Source: Flavobacterium orientale (lineage in GTDB: Bacteria; Bacteroidota; Bacteroidia; Flavobacteriales; Flavobacteriaceae). Taken from it: DNA of 64,000 nucleotides. Below the pieces are notes generated by a model, which made no database searches, was not told the origin of the DNA, and saw nothing but the letters and a program-made list of their open reading frames with translations. The DNA lies in NCBI RefSeq assembly GCF_014638005.1, contig NZ_BMFG01000002.1:124624-188623 (forward strand), written 5' to 3'. Position numbers and translations under genes: made by a program. Below, one piece after another: positions 63,201 through 64,000 of this stretch (its first letter is position 1; each line of letters begins with the position of its first letter).

Positions 63201-64000
63201 TTATTTTTCGATTGGATTGCCCTGAGAATCATAGCGAATGATCCAGTTGTTATGTGAAAAATAATTCCATTTTGCTTGGGCAAAATCAACTGCAGGGTCA
63301 ACAAACATGAGGTAAGGTTTGTTGTTGACACTCACTCTGGAATCAATAAAGATGGAAATGTCTTTGCCTTGAGCTTCATATTCTTTTTTTATGCGTTGTG
63401 CATATTGCCAAATGCCATCGGGTTTGTTGAGTAAACTGTATTGTTTGAAAGTCACTTTGCTTTGGTGTGGATACATCCATTGTTCTTTGGTTTGTTTGTC
63501 CACAATGCGATAGGTGATGGTGCCATTTCGTTGTCGTAGCATCATTCGCCAACTTAAACGATGGCCTTCTTCTGTCCACAACACATCTCCTTTTATGAAC
63601 CAATGCCGAATGGGCAATACCAGTTGTAGGGTGAAAAAGAGAATAAAGAAAAGTAAAATTGGTTTTGCCGGTTTTAGATTGAGAGCCGTATCAGGAACGG
63701 GATTTTGGTTTCTGAAAAACAGTTTTCTAATTTTTTCAGGGGGATAAAAAAACACAACAAAACTAAGAGCAAAAAAGGGGAAAATACCAATTTGAAGTGT
63801 GACCGCATTAAACAAGTGAAAAATCAGTGATGCGATAAAAGCAATTGTTCTGGTTTTTTTCCATAGTAAGGCGGGGATAATTAAGCCATCAAATAAAATA
63901 CCTGAGTAGGCTATAAATAGTGGAAACCATTCTGAGGAAAAGACAGCTCCAAAGAAGGGAAAATTTTTGTGCGGTTGAAATAAATTTCGAGTAAATGTAC
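63201..64000 (-). CDS. HTTM domain membrane protein (vitamin K-dependent gamma-carboxylase-like), 5' part outside window
   Basis: The frame stays open to the right edge, so the start lies beyond 64000. Visible residues read FDGLIIPALLWKKTR, then FHLFNAVTLQIGIFPFFAL with several membrane helices, hallmarks of the HTTM family, followed by a soluble part (RLSWRMMLRQRNGTITYRIVD) also usual for it. A TTG at 63815 is internal. Bacterial members have no established substrate. It lies 84 bp upstream of bioB on the same strand and may share its transcript. Confidence 0.85.
   Translation of the reverse strand, partial: TFTRNLFQPHKNFPFFGAVFSSEWFPLFIAYSGILFDGLIIPALLWKKTRTIAFIASLIFHLFNAVTLQIGIFPFFALSFVVFFYPPEKIRKLFFRNQNPVPDTALNLKPAKPILLFFILFFTLQLVLPIRHWFIKGDVLWTEEGHRLSWRMMLRQRNGTITYRIVDKQTKEQWMYPHQSKVTFKQYSLLNKPDGIWQYAQRIKKEYEAQGKDISIFIDSRVSVNNKPYLMFVDPAVDFAQAKWNYFSHNNWIIRYDSQGNPIEK

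Overview
The window looks like a low-GC chromosome of the Bacteroidota, family Flavobacteriaceae, most likely Flavobacterium or a close relative. The supporting signs are TTG-N19-TAnnTTTG promoters, type IX secretion (T9SS) sorting tails, TonB-dependent receptors paired with lipoproteins, a bifunctional OlsF-type ornithine-lipid acyltransferase, a short ATP synthase epsilon subunit, and the radA/panD/panC/glycogen-synthase-like/DUF4270/glmS gene order. I see no rRNA or tRNA gene, CRISPR array, complete insertion sequence or prophage.

Layout. 1-8.5 kb is housekeeping: mgtE tail, proC, a D-2-hydroxyacid dehydrogenase fused to a VOC domain, TM2 and DUF805 membrane proteins, olsF, xth, an OmpA lipoprotein and tas. 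8.5-13 kb, minus strand, holds a glycine-rich small protein, a T9SS-exported sugar dehydrogenase, and a VWA lipoprotein paired with an alpha/alpha-toroid protein. 13.4-16 kb is a TPR/LytS kinase with its LytTR regulator, followed by a scar carrying a second copy of the regulator's 3' end and orphan genes. 17.6-19.2 kb is a hipBA toxin-antitoxin pair with a promoter-flanking operator. 19.2-28.3 kb is two divergent conserved operons (radA, hydrolase, UPF0104-type protein, panD, panC; and glycogen-synthase-like, DUF4270, glmS). 28.6-33 kb is a TonB receptor with an SGNH lipoprotein, then atpD-atpC.

35.7-40.5 kb is a biotin operon (bioF, bioD, bioA and a ketoacyl synthase). It is interrupted between bioF and bioD by a GxxExxY (PD-(D/E)XK nuclease-like) gene bracketed by a perfect 21-bp inverted repeat. 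bioF itself carries a 14-bp tandem repeat whose copy number sets its reading frame. bioB lies alone at 62-63 kb.

40.5-61 kb is dominated by four large secreted proteins that share a C-terminal module of about 540 residues with a T9SS type C signal, in two pairs. Between the pairs are recX, a GNAT enzyme, a RidA-Crp-DinB cluster and a porin. Their intergenic regions hold unusual structures: three 21-bp-phased motifs, perfect palindromes and two blocks of 11-bp phased repeats. The window closes with a JmjC-like protein, bioB and an HTTM protein cut by the right edge.

The best candidates for something undescribed are the inverted-repeat-bracketed GxxExxY unit (with a related solo repeat at 47.66 kb), the bioF frame-setting repeat, and the helically phased repeats upstream of the secreted-protein genes.
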